From assembly GCA_903827375.1 (NCBI GenBank), contig CAIKHZ010000019.1, positions 1-64,000 of the forward strand: 64,000 nucleotides of DNA, in the 5' to 3' direction. The stretch comes from Akkermansiaceae bacterium. Its GTDB lineage: Bacteria > Verrucomicrobiota > Verrucomicrobiia > Verrucomicrobiales > Akkermansiaceae. The notes under the pieces were generated by a model. It was not told where the DNA came from, did not search any database, and saw nothing but the letters and a program-made list of their open reading frames with translations. Below, piece by piece: positions 27,243 through 37,500 of the stretch (positions are counted from its first letter, which is position 1; each line of letters starts with the position of its first letter). A program made the translations under genes and the position numbers.

Positions 27243-29788
27243 TTTCGGACGGCTTTCATCATGTCTTGCAGGGCTTGGTTATCCTCTTCTCCCAAACGCT
27301 TGCGCTTGTCGGAATAACGTTGATATTTGGCGATCTCGTCCGGATTCCATGCGTTCGCCTCGGTGTAATCACCGCAGAATGGCACGCCCAAATCGATCCA
27401 AGCCGCGAGTTTTTCGAGGTCCTCCCGTGTCAGAACAACCTTCTCATGGCCTTTATCCAGCAATTCCATCAACTTGCTCTTGTTTGATCCGGCGCTGTAT
27501 GGGGCGATCAATGTTGGGACGGATGCGGCACTGATCCAGTTGACCATCGGATGGTCTGGATTGCCCCGCCATCCCTGCTGCTTGACGTGCTTGTTGTCCT
27601 TTGCCTTGGAATGTGTTAGATATAGATAGGATTCCATCCAGCGGCGCTTGGCCCCTTGATCGATCACTTCTGTGCTTGTGAGATCGTAGGGAATGTCCTT
27701 CTTGCCGTCGTGGCACGAGGCGCAATGAGCATCAAGTATGGGCTGGATCTCACGGACATAGCTGAACCCGCGTGCCGGACCGTAGAACGGTTTGAGCGTT
27801 TGGGGACCGGACTGGAACGCTTTCGTTTGATAGCCGGTCACCGGGGGAGAACTATTCTTTGGCTCGTGGCAACCGGTGCACGAGGCGTTCTCGCCAGGTT
27901 GCAGGGTGGACCAGCTGCGCATCGATTGGATCATGCGCCCCTTGGCGTCGAGCAGTTGGAAATAGACAGGTGTGCGTGCCGGTGCTTTGAAAAACACCGA
28001 ACCATCGTCGTTGACGGCGACGTCTCCAAGGATCGCCTTTGGATCCCAAGTGCCGTTGCCGATAGCCACCGGCGTGCTAACCAAAGCGCCGCCACCCGGC
28101 CCGCCATTGCCGTTTTCACCGACTCCTGCGGCACGCCATTTCAAGGTCACCACCCGCAGGGTTTTCACTGTGCCACGCGCCACCCCGGCCATCGGAGGTC
28201 CGGCATACACGTCCTGCACGTAATAAGTCCCTTCCTGCTTGTGATAATCCACCAAGCCAGAGTGCCGAACGACAGTTTGCCTGACTCGCACGGGAATCGG
28301 CTGGTTAGATGGCAGGGCCGGATCACTCGCTAACAATTCCCGCCGCCCATCCTGATGCATCCAATAGACGCCGAATCGCGGTGAAAAGCTCCCGCCAGAA
28401 TGCTGCCAACCTAACGGATGATAGGCTAATACCAGCTCAGTTTCGCTGAGTGGATATGGGTACTGGAACAAATCGCCCTGCTGGCCGTAAGCATCGATTC
28501 GTTCTGCTTTGGTTTCACGAACCGGTGCGATGAGTTGTGCTCCTTCGGCTTCTTGGCGGCCCTTGGCCGGGTCTAGCACAATCAGCTTGCCGGTTTGCCG
28601 GGTATGATGACCGGTGGCAATGGCCATGATCTTGGTCGTACCAGGAATGCCACGGGCGTGCAGGATGGTTGTTGGAAACCAGGAGCTGCCGCCGTAAACC
28701 TCGGTTTGTCCCGTTCCATCGGGCATCATTTGAAGCAGCGGCTGTGGAAATATCTGCGAGCGGTCGTTGTATTCCCAGCGAGTGTAGAGGATGCGCCCGT
28801 CGTCCGTGACCGTCGGAGAATTGTTATGCACCTGATCAAACGTGAGGCGATGAATGAACTTGCCATCCGAATTGCATCGATACAGGTTGCTCACCTCGGT
28901 CCACCAACAGTCCACGGTTTGCACGCAGCGTGACGAGTTAAACAAAATATCACCGTCGGGCAGATACACGCCTTCGTAATCGGCCACTCCCAAGCCGCTT
29001 GTCAATTGGCGGACCTTCCGCGTGACCAATTCCATTTCATACAAGTGGTAGTCATCTTCGCGGTCGGACTTTTTCCAAGCAAACAGCACGCGCTTGCCAT
29101 CGTAGGAAACGTCAGGGTCTCTAATCACACCTTTCTTGTCCTCTAACAGAGTCTCAACGTCGGACTGGCCGCCCTTGCACGTCAGTAGGCAGAGCGCGGA
29201 ACCTGGATAGAAATGGCGCTCAGACTGAGCGTCGGACTGTCCTTCGGTGTACGCATAATGCGAACCGCCCATGTTGTAATGCTTCGTGAAAACCATCTGG
29301 GGGGCCTTCTCGATCAGCCCGCGCAGGCGGATGACCCGTCTCGCCTCGCAGGCTTTGAAGTAGTAGGCGAGCAGTGCACGAGGGTCGTCACCAGCAGGGG
29401 TTTGGGCTTTGTCCCATTCCGGCAGCCCGGCGGCCTGCACTTCCTTGAGGACCTTGGCGATCATGTCGCGCAGCACGCTGGGCTCGGGCTTGGCCAGCCA
29501 TTCCCATGCCTGCGGCTTGGAGTCCTGCTGTAGCCAATCACTGGCCTCGGGAAATCGCTTCACCAATTCCTCCCACACCTTCATGGCTTCCTTCTGCGGC
29601 TCCGCCTGCGACCCTTGCACCGCCTGAACTGCCGTCCAAACCGCTTCACTCCAGTCCACTGGCGTCACCACTGCAGCTCTCAATCCGCCTCCGGCCACCC
29701 CATTGAACATCAATAGCAGGGTGAAAAATAAACTGGCCGATGGTACATTTCGGCAAGGATACGGGGATAGGTGTAGGTAGGATTTCAC
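27239..29788 (-). CDS. Hydrazine-synthase-alpha-like periplasmic protein with two heme c motifs
   Basis: TolB-like propeller (DVSYDGKRVLFAWKKSDREDDYHLYEMEL, SPTVTDDGRILYTRWEYNDRSQIF, AIATGHHTRQTGKLIVLD) and CxxCH motifs SCTGCHEPKN and CASCHDGKKD. Confidence 0.75.
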   Translation of the reverse strand: MKSYLHLSPYPCRNVPSASLFFTLLLMFNGVAGGGLRAAVVTPVDWSEAVWTAVQAVQGSQAEPQKEAMKVWEELVKRFPEASDWLQQDSKPQAWEWLAKPEPSVLRDMIAKVLKEVQAAGLPEWDKAQTPAGDDPRALLAYYFKACEARRVIRLRGLIEKAPQMVFTKHYNMGGSHYAYTEGQSDAQSERHFYPGSALCLLTCKGGQSDVETLLEDKKGVIRDPDVSYDGKRVLFAWKKSDREDDYHLYEMELVTRKVRQLTSGLGVADYEGVYLPDGDILFNSSRCVQTVDCWWTEVSNLYRCNSDGKFIHRLTFDQVHNNSPTVTDDGRILYTRWEYNDRSQIFPQPLLQMMPDGTGQTEVYGGSSWFPTTILHARGIPGTTKIMAIATGHHTRQTGKLIVLDPAKGRQEAEGAQLIAPVRETKAERIDAYGQQGDLFQYPYPLSETELVLAYHPLGWQHSGGSFSPRFGVYWMHQDGRRELLASDPALPSNQPIPVRVRQTVVRHSGLVDYHKQEGTYYVQDVYAGPPMAGVARGTVKTLRVVTLKWRAAGVGENGNGGPGGGALVSTPVAIGNGTWDPKAILGDVAVNDDGSVFFKAPARTPVYFQLLDAKGRMIQSMRSWSTLQPGENASCTGCHEPKNSSPPVTGYQTKAFQSGPQTLKPFYGPARGFSYVREIQPILDAHCASCHDGKKDIPYDLTSTEVIDQGAKRRWMESYLYLTHSKAKDNKHVKQQGWRGNPDHPMVNWISAASVPTLIAPYSAGSNKSKLMELLDKGHEKVVLTREDLEKLAAWIDLGVPFCGDYTEANAWNPDEIAKYQRYSDKRKRLGEEDNQALQDMMKAVRK

Positions 29789-30401
29789 GAGATGTTTCTT
29801 TATGCTGGCTGACTAACGCCGACTCCTACGCTGCAATTTTGTCAATCATACAGGAAAAATAACTTTTTTGTGTGCGCCGCATCGCTCTTGTCGTCCACCG
29901 CAAAGGCACTTCTTTGGTTGCAAACCGCTTTGCCTGTGGCAGCTCAAAGATGAGGAATAGCTGCGGCATTCCACGCGAGCTGGCCTGATAAACCACGTTC
30001 GATGCGTACGCAAAATCCCGTAGATTGTTGCGTTAGTTTCTCATGGCTGCCCATTCCTATTCATCTAATTGGCAGAGGGGTCGCGGTTATCTAACGTAAC
30101 CGAGATGAAAGCACCCGCCCATCCCACATCCAGCCCGACGGACACCCCACAACGCAGCGGAGGCGGAGCCTCCGCAAACTACGCCGGTGACCGTTCCATT
30201 GCGATTTTCAAACTGGGCCTGGACATCAGCCCGCTGCGCCCTCGCCAACGCTACGTCGTGCGTGCACTGCTCCAGAGGATGACCGGTGTGGCTTTGGACC
30301 CGTCACCTGGGTCGCACTCGTGATTGAGGACCTCCTCAACAGCGCCGCCTCGCATTTTTCAATATTGAGTGCTGCCACGTAGCTGCGCCCATCCCGCCAG
30401 A

Positions 30402-30487
30402 GGCACGCAGTCACGGCCTGCCGAGGGACGCGGTAGCCACTCCTCTCCAAGTGGCTACGCGCCTCCGGTTCGCAGGCCGTGCGTGCC
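30402..30487. repeat. Nested imperfect inverted repeat / cruciform-type element
   Basis: Outer arms GGCACGCAgtcaCGGCCTGC (30402-30421) / GCAGGCCGTGCGTGCC (30472-30487); inner GTAGCCACT (30433-30441) / AGTGGCTAC (30450-30458). Confidence 0.65.
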
Positions 30488-30818
30488 GCTTCTCGCGGCG
30501 CGAGCCAGTGGCTGCCCATGCTGAGCATACCCCAGCTGACAATATGTAGGGGCCGCTTGTCAGATGCTTCGCCTTTGCCTTATCATGGGGTTCGACTGGC
30601 CGTATCTTTGAAACCACGATTTGTCCCTCTCCATCGACCCACTGCCGCCGCAAGAACATACCGACAGGAAAAACCGAATGGCTGTCTCCGTGTGAAAGCC
30701 CGCCATAGCGAGGACAAGCCCCTTTCATTTCTTGAGCTTGCCCTACGCCTCTTCTCCCCATAAGCTGCCACTCGTGTGCCGGGTTCGTCTGACAAGCACC
30801 CCAAGCAACACCGACGCC

Positions 30819-30890
30819 GCCCCCGTAGTTCAATGGATAGAACGGAAGTTTCCTAAACCTTAAATGCAGGTTCGATTCCTGCCGGGGGCA
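30819..30890 (+). tRNA. tRNA-Arg (anticodon CCT)
   Basis: Acceptor GCCCCCG/CGGGGGC, D-arm GTTC/GAAC, anticodon loop TTCCTAA, T-arm GCAGG TTCGATT CCTGC; 3' CCA not encoded. Anticodon stem has one A-C mismatch. Confidence 0.9.
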
Positions 30891-31119
30891 CCCCTTGAAA
30901 ATACAGGGTTTTCCTTACAGATAAAGGGATTGCGGCGATTCTCTCACAGTTAGGTAGTTGCGCCAAAATGCGCTGAGATGTGCTGAAAAGCACTGAAATG
31001 TAGGGGAAACGCGATAAAAAGAGACAATATTCGATACTTTCTGGGCCGGAATTCAACTTGTTGCTAGGCTTTAAGCGGCTGTTTCGGGGGCTTCCTCCAT
31101 GCTCAGCGGGGAGCACTGG

Positions 31120-31400
31120 GCTTCCACCGCGATCGGGCCGCATGATCGCTTGGCCGCGGTAATCTCAACTGCTCATGCTCTGCCTTTTCTGCTGATGCCG
31201 GGTAAAGCCGCTGACAGCCAACGCCTCCGGCACCCACCTTTCCGAGATCGGGCATGGTTCCCCGGAGAACGATCGCTCCAGCCCCGGCTCGACCACCACA
31301 GCGCCGAAGCTGCTCATCGAGCAATCCCCTGGGATCGGCCGGTTGGCTTCAAAATTCACCACGATCCAACTCATTGGCGTTCAAGGTACAGGCGGTGATG
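31120..31400 (+). pseudogene. Possible degenerate IS5-type transposase fragment
   Basis: DRLAAVISTAHALPFLLMPGKAADSQRLRHPPFRDRAWFPGERSLQPRLDHHSAEAAHRAIPWDRPVGFKIHHDPTHWRSRYR resembles ...LRFLLTPGQAADS...DRAYDAD...YKxRHxIE... of IS5-family enzymes. Confidence 0.4.
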
Positions 31401-31478
31401 ACGACGGTTTTTGCTTTCACGGTGCAAAAGCCAAAGATGGTACTTGAAACCGGGACGTTTGCAAGCCATCCTCCGGCC

Positions 31479-31880
31479 ATGAAGCAGCTTGCAGCGGCCT
31501 TTTTCATGTTCCTCGTGGGCGTACTACCGTCCCTCGGAGCGGAGCCCGTCACCGTGACGCCAGCGCAGGCAGACACGTGGTTGGCCGCCACACCGGGGGT
31601 ACAGGTGCTCGACGTGCGCACCAAGGAGGAATTCACTGTCGGCCATTTGGCCAAGGCTACCCTGATCCCGTGGACCGACAAAGATTTTGCCGACCGTGCA
31701 GTCAAGGAACTCGATCCGCGCAAACCCGTGCTGGTATATTGTCAGGGCGGTGTGCGCAGCGCGAAAGCCGCTGCGGCTCTGGTCAAACTCGGATTCACCG
31801 ATGTTCGGGACCTGGCAGGCGGCATCCTTGCCTGGCAGCAGACCGGCAAACCGATCAACAAGCCCGCTCCAAAGTCGTGA
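31479..31880 (+). CDS. Secreted rhodanese-like domain protein
   Basis: Signal peptide MKQLAAAFFMFLVGVLPSLGAE; VLDVRTKEEFTVGHLAKATLIPW, VLVYCQGGVRSAKAAAALVKLGFTDVRDLAGGILAWQQTGKP. Confidence 0.93.
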   Translation: MKQLAAAFFMFLVGVLPSLGAEPVTVTPAQADTWLAATPGVQVLDVRTKEEFTVGHLAKATLIPWTDKDFADRAVKELDPRKPVLVYCQGGVRSAKAAAALVKLGFTDVRDLAGGILAWQQTGKPINKPAPKS

Positions 31881-31908
31881 AGCCATTCAAGCCCCTCCCC
31901 ATCGCAAA

Positions 31909-32334
31909 ATGAACGACATCATCTATCCCCGCAGCCCGTGCGAAACCATGGCCGGCTGGATTTACCTGCCCCGCTACATTGACAAGATCCGCCTGCATCT
32001 GGCCGGCAGGCTGCATCCCGATTACCAGCCGTACTTTGGCAAAGGCTTCGACGGCATGTGGCTGACCGCCGCCGGCGTGACCCACGAGCAGATGATCGAG
32101 GTCGTGGAAAACTCGATCACCGACGGCGACGTCTGCGACTGGGTCCGGCAGAATGTCGAGGCGGCCCCCGCCGCGAAAGCCGCACACCGCGAGACCATGC
32201 TCAACCGCCCCTCCCCGGACGATACGGCCGGCCAGGAACGTCTCCAGCAACGCAAGGCTGAAGCCGGTATCGCCGGGCGCGACGATGTGAAGACCTTTGT
32301 TGACATGATCGACGCCGACGAGAAACGAATCTGA
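31909..32334 (+). CDS. DUF5069-like protein
   Basis: MNDIIYPRSPCETMAGWIYLPRYIDKIRLHLAGRLHPDYQPYFGKGFDGMWLTAAGVTHEQMIEVVENS. Confidence 0.75.
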   Translation: MNDIIYPRSPCETMAGWIYLPRYIDKIRLHLAGRLHPDYQPYFGKGFDGMWLTAAGVTHEQMIEVVENSITDGDVCDWVRQNVEAAPAAKAAHRETMLNRPSPDDTAGQERLQQRKAEAGIAGRDDVKTFVDMIDADEKRI

Positions 32335-32637
32335 GGCACAAGCCATGCTGACCAACCACAAACAACAGAAGCCAGGGGTGCTCAGCGGACACTGGATTTT
32401 GGAATTATTTACCTGTTTTTATTTGATTTGTAACGCGATGCGTATATTTGTCCAGTATCTTTCAATATGCTCGCCATTCATTCAACGCAGTTTACGGTCG
32501 CCGGAGCCGTTGTGAGATTGGATGTGGCGGAGTTTCCGGGTCGGGTGAAATCGGTCGTGACATCTCTGGATTGTGTGGAGGCTGCCAGATTGGGGCATGC
32601 CACGGTGCCTATCAGGGGTGAGAGTTGGAGCTGAAAT

Positions 32638-33777
32638 ATGGAGCGCTTCGATCAGATCAAACCTTTGTGGTTGCGGGGCAGCGGCGGGCAGGAGCGGAGT
32701 TGTACCCAGTCGTGTGCGGCATACGACGAATTGCTGCGATTTTTTGAGGAGTCCTCTGATTTGCTGTGCATTGCCGATTTTCACGGGCAGTACAAGCGTC
32801 TGAATCCGGCCTGGCAGCGGGCGCTGGGATGGACGTTGGAGGAATTGCGGGCGCGGCCGTTTTTGGATTTTGTGCATCCGGACGACCGCATGGTGACGCG
32901 CACGGAGATGGATCGCCTTGCCAGTGGTGCTGCCACGGTGGCGTTTGAAAACCGGTATCGTTGCGAGGATGGGTCGGAGAAATGGCTGCAATGGATTGCG
33001 AGTCCGCTGCCGGGGCGGCAGGAGATTTACGCGATTGCCCGCGACGTCACCCGCCAAAAGCGTCTGGAGCGGGAAATTATTGATACGATGGATTTTGAGC
33101 GGGAGCGCATGGCGCGGGAGTTGCATGACGGACTCTGTCAGAATCTGGCTGGCATAGCCGCCCTGAGTGCGTCGCTCGCCCGGCGCTTGGATCCGCTTTC
33201 CGGGGCTCAAGCGGAATCCGCGCGGGAGATTGGCAAGCTTCTCGGCCAAACGATGCGGCAAGCGCGCGATTTGGCGCGGGGCTTTGATCCTCTGCATTTG
33301 GAAGTTGTTGGCTTGGCGACTGCCCTAGCGGATTTTTGTACAAACACGGGAGCTCTGTTTGAGATTGTGTGCAAATTTGAGTTCAAGAAGGGGCCACCGC
33401 CGATGGATGCGCAGCGGGAGATTCACCTGTATCGGATCGCCCAAGAGGCGGTCAACAACGCCATCACCCACGGCCGGGCTCGGCACATTGATGTGAGTCT
33501 CTCCAGCAGCAACGGACAGGGAATCCTGGCGATCCAGGATGATGGCATCGGGATTCCGGAGCCGTCGGAGCGGTCTCAAGGCAGCGGGCTGAACACCATG
33601 GCGTATCGGTCCCGCCTGCTGGGTGCTGAGCTCACGTTGCAGCGTCGGTTGCCTCAGGGTACCGTGGTCACCTGTGTATTTCCCCAACCACTGGCAATTC
33701 TATCGATCCGCCCCTGTGCCAGCAAGCTCAACAAGAACTCAAGTGCCGCCAAAAACCCGGATTCTCATCGTCGATGA
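32638..33777 (+). CDS. PAS-domain sensor histidine kinase (NarL/DegS-type HisKA_3)
   Basis: PAS region DLLCIADFHGQYKRLNPAWQRALGWTLEELRARPFLDFVHPDD; RERMARELHDGLCQNLAGI; EAVNNAITHGRARH, DDGIGIPE, GSGLNTMAYRSRLLGAEL. Confidence 0.94.
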   Translation: MERFDQIKPLWLRGSGGQERSCTQSCAAYDELLRFFEESSDLLCIADFHGQYKRLNPAWQRALGWTLEELRARPFLDFVHPDDRMVTRTEMDRLASGAATVAFENRYRCEDGSEKWLQWIASPLPGRQEIYAIARDVTRQKRLEREIIDTMDFERERMARELHDGLCQNLAGIAALSASLARRLDPLSGAQAESAREIGKLLGQTMRQARDLARGFDPLHLEVVGLATALADFCTNTGALFEIVCKFEFKKGPPPMDAQREIHLYRIAQEAVNNAITHGRARHIDVSLSSSNGQGILAIQDDGIGIPEPSERSQGSGLNTMAYRSRLLGAELTLQRRLPQGTVVTCVFPQPLAILSIRPCASKLNKNSSAAKNPDSHRR

Positions 33778-34402
33778 TCATGCTTTGGTGCGCCGGGGCT
33801 TGGCGTCGTTGATTGAGACGCACGCCGACCTAGTGATCTGCGGCGAGGCGGATACGCGCCAAGCCGGGCTCGACGCGATAGACGCCATGAAGCCCGACCT
33901 GGTGATAGCGGATTTATCGTTGCGGGACAGCGATGGTTTGGAAATGATCAAGGACATCAAGCAGCGCTTTCCCGGGCTGCCGGTGTTGGCGCTTTCGATG
34001 CATGAGGAAGCCACCTACACCGAACGCGCCCTGCGTGCCGGTGCTCGCGGCTACGTGACCAAGCAGGATCTTGATGGCACGGTGCTTATCGCCATTCGGC
34101 GCCTGTTGGCGGGCGAGGTTCACACCAGTGAGGCGATGAGTCGCAAGCTCACGCAGAAGTTTGTCGGGGGCGGCAAACAGTCGAAGGGAGTCTCCTTGGA
34201 GCGGCTCAGTGATCGTGAACTTGAAGTGTTCAAACTGATTGGGCAGGGCAAGACGACCCGTGAGATTGCGCAGTCCCTGCACCTGAGCGTGAAGACGATC
34301 GAGTCCTACCGCGAGCACCTCAAGGTCAAGCTCGAATTGGCCTCCGGTGCCGACTTGAGCCGCTGCGCGATTATGTGGCTGGAAACCGGTCGGTTAGGCT
34401 AG
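33743..34402 (+). CDS. LuxR/NarL-family response regulator
   Basis: RILIVDDHALVRRGLASLIE...; C-terminal HTH LSDRELEVFKLIGQGKTTREIAQSLHLSVKTIESYREHLKVKL. GTG start at 33743 overlaps the kinase stop. Confidence 0.94.
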   Translation: MPPKTRILIVDDHALVRRGLASLIETHADLVICGEADTRQAGLDAIDAMKPDLVIADLSLRDSDGLEMIKDIKQRFPGLPVLALSMHEEATYTERALRAGARGYVTKQDLDGTVLIAIRRLLAGEVHTSEAMSRKLTQKFVGGGKQSKGVSLERLSDRELEVFKLIGQGKTTREIAQSLHLSVKTIESYREHLKVKLELASGADLSRCAIMWLETGRLG

Positions 34403-34599
34403 GCCAAGCGGTGAATGGCGGGCCTGCAGTCGGCCTTGATGGGCATCAGTGGGGGAATGACCCATGGCATGGACCGGGGGAATCCCCGTGCCTTAAATCA
34501 GGGTGCGCCCCCGATAGGCAAAAGCGGTATCACAGCGCAAAGTACTTGGATTGTTTCCAACGCTTGCGCCTGCGCCAGCCACCGTTATCCACGCCCCCC

Positions 34600-37500
34600 A
34601 TGAAGATTCGCCTCTCGACCTTCCACCGCCGCGCCGCAGGTGTCCTCGTTGCCAGCCTGCTTGGCCTTTCTCTCGGTCGGGAACGAGTGCTGGCGGATTT
34701 TTCCGGTGCCTTTGCGCCGGGCAATTTTCAGCTTTCAGGGGGCACTTTGAATAACAATGCGCCGGTTTCCATCCAGCTCAACGGGTCGGTGCCAATCGGT
34801 CCAGCCAGTTATGCCGTGCGCTTTCTAAGAGCAGCGCCAGCGAACGGCCGGGTGGCTTTCAATTGGTCATACGGCACATCGAGTTCAAGCCAAAACCAAT
34901 TTGGTTATGAGCAAAATGGCAGCTTATTTCAAGTTACTAACAATGGGTCCGCTAGCCAAAATGGTGCGACCGTATTTCCTGTCGCGGCGGGCGGGCAGAT
35001 GGGTTTCTGGTTGAATGGAAGCACCTCAACTTTCCTTGGCAGCACGTCGGCCTCGGCGGCCATTAGCAACTTCCTGTTCAGCACTTCGGTCTATTGGAAA
35101 GGCAATACCAATGGCTCCTGGGCCGGCACAAACTGGACATTGGATCAGGGCGGGACAATTTTCACAGCGGTGCCTGATGCGCCGATGGATGTGGTATTTT
35201 CCGCCGCTGGAGCGGCCAATAAGGCGACCACCCTCGGCCAGGATTTTACGATTCGGAATCTGACGGTTCAGGATGGCACGGCGGTGTCAATCGGCACGAC
35301 CAATGTGTTGACGGTTACGGGCACGACGTCGGTGGGTTCAGGCTCGCTGGCGCTGCAGGGTGTTTGCAATTCGGCGGCTCATAACGTTGCAGGTGGCGCA
35401 ATTCTGGAACTCAACGTCGCGAGCGGTACGCGGGACTACGCGACAACGAGTTTCAGTGGTGGCGGCACGCTGCGCAAGACCGGCAGCGGCACCGCCCAGT
35501 GGGGAGCGGGGGTTGCCACGTTCGCGCTGGGTACGGGCGGGCTGATTGACGTGCAGGCGGGCCAAATGACGGGTGGATCAAATGCCAACGATGTCTGGAC
35601 CAATAACCTAGCAGATCTGAACGTGGCCTCAGGAGCGGTCTTCAATGGAGTGGAGTCCAACGTCAGGGTGGACGTGCTTACCGGCAGCGGTTCGATCAAG
35701 AGCGGCTATCCGGGTGCCGGTTATGTCAACTTCACCTTTGGCGTTGACAATGGCAGCGGTACCTTTGGCGGCGTCCTAGCGGATTCCGGCGGGGTCGGGA
35801 ATTTTGTCAAGACCGGCACTGGCACCCAAACGCTTACCCATGCCAACACCTATTCGGGCACCACGACCATCGCCGCCGGGACCATCGCCGCAGGGGTCGC
35901 CAACGCGCTGCCCAACGGCACGACCCTGACCATCGGGCAGGTGGCGGCCTCCAGCAGCGGCACCTTCGACACCGGTGGATTCGCCCACACCCTCTCCGGT
36001 CTGACGATCTATGCGCAGAATTCAGGCAGCACGGTCGCGGTTGTTGGCAGCGGCGCGCTCGGGTTGGCTGGAGACCTGAGCCTGCTGGACACCACTGCGA
36101 ATGCCGGCAACTGTTTTGGGGCCACCATCGCCGCTGCGAGTGGCGGTGTCCTCGATCTTGGCGGCGCGCTGCGCAATATCGTTATCGCCGGCCAGAACAA
36201 TGGCAGCACCCCCGGCGACCTGACAATCAACGCGATCGTCGCCAACGGCGGCATCAACTTCACCGGCAAACCCAGCTCGGCCGCCAGCACTTCTCTAACT
36301 GGTATGACACTGGGTGCCTCCGCCCCTAACACCTATGCCATGGGTACCACCGTCAATGCCGGCACGCTTAACGTCGGGGCGACGACGACCCTCGGTGCCG
36401 CTACCGGCAGTCTGACAATGACCACCACCGGCGCGGTTGCCTCCGCCGTGATTCTAAACAGTGACCAGACCATCGGGTCGCTGGCCACCGGCGCGCTGGG
36501 TACCGGAAGTGCCACTGTCACCCTCAACGCAGGGACGCTGACGGTCAATCAGGTGGCAAACACGACCTACGCCGGAGTGATCACCGGGGTGGGGGCGTTT
36601 CTCAAGAGCGGCTCCGGCATGCTGACTCTTAGCAGCGTGAACACCTATGCGGGGACCACGACGATCGCCGCCGGGTCGATCGCCGCCGGGATCGCCAACG
36701 CGCTGCCCAACGGCACCGCCCTGACCATCGGGCAGGCGGCTGCTGCCAGCAGCGGCACCTTCGACACCGGCGGCTTCGCCCACACCCTCTCCGGCCTGAC
36801 GATCTATGCTCAGAATTCAGGCAGCACGGTCGCGGCTGTTGGCAGCGGCACGCTCAGGCTGGCTGGCGACCTGAACCTGCTGGATACCACCGCGAATGCC
36901 GGCAACCTTTTTGGGGCCACCATCTCGGCGGCGAGCGGTGGCGTGCTCGACCTTGGCGGGGCGCTGCGCAATATCACCATCGCCGGCCAGAACAAAGGCA
37001 GTACCCCAGGCGACCTGACGATCAACGCGATCGTAACCAACGGTGGCATCAACTTCACCGGCAAACCCAGCTCGGTCGCCAGCGCTTCTCTAACTGGCAT
37101 GACGCTGGGGGCATCAGCCCCTAACACCTATGCCATGGGCACCATTGTCAATGCCGGCACTCTCAACGTCGGTGCCACGACCACCCTCGGTGCCGCCACC
37201 GGCAGCGTGACCTTGAACAGCACCGGTGCGGTGGCCTCCGCCGTGATTCTCAACAGCGACCAGACCATTGGGTCGCTGGCCACTGGCGCACTGGGTACTG
37301 GAAGTGCCACGGTCACCCTCAATGCCGGGACGCTGACGGTCAATCAGGCGACCAACACGACCTACGCCGGAGTGATCAACGGGAGCGGTGCGCTCTTCAA
37401 GACTGGCGCGGGTGCGCTGACGCTGACTGGAGTCAATGCCTACACTGGCGGGACGACCGTCGCCGGGGGCACGCTCAATGGGGCTGCCCCCGGACCATTG

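Noticed and set aside
27239-29788. Genuine anammox hydrazine synthase
   Set aside because: Only an alpha-like subunit; no beta/gamma subunits, and the operon context is carbohydrate metabolism.
30069-30323. Possible IS110-type transposase N-terminus (SIAIFKLGLDIS...)
   Set aside because: Only about ten residues resemble the family start; too weak to annotate.
30402-30487. Integron attC site
   Set aside because: Symmetry is suggestive but no GTTRRRY/RYYYAAC core and no integrase or cassette array.
30853-31143. Minus-strand ORF ending GVPPAGIEPAFKV
   Set aside because: Classic artefact of translating the reverse complement of a tRNA 3' half; it overlaps tRNA-Arg.
32482-33297. 271-aa minus-strand ORF over the histidine kinase
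   Set aside because: Antisense to a strongly supported PAS/HisKA_3 kinase; no domain evidence.
35845-37434. CRISPR or satellite array in the repeat-rich gene
   Set aside because: Repeats are long, in-frame and protein-coding; no short direct repeats with unique spacers anywhere in the window.
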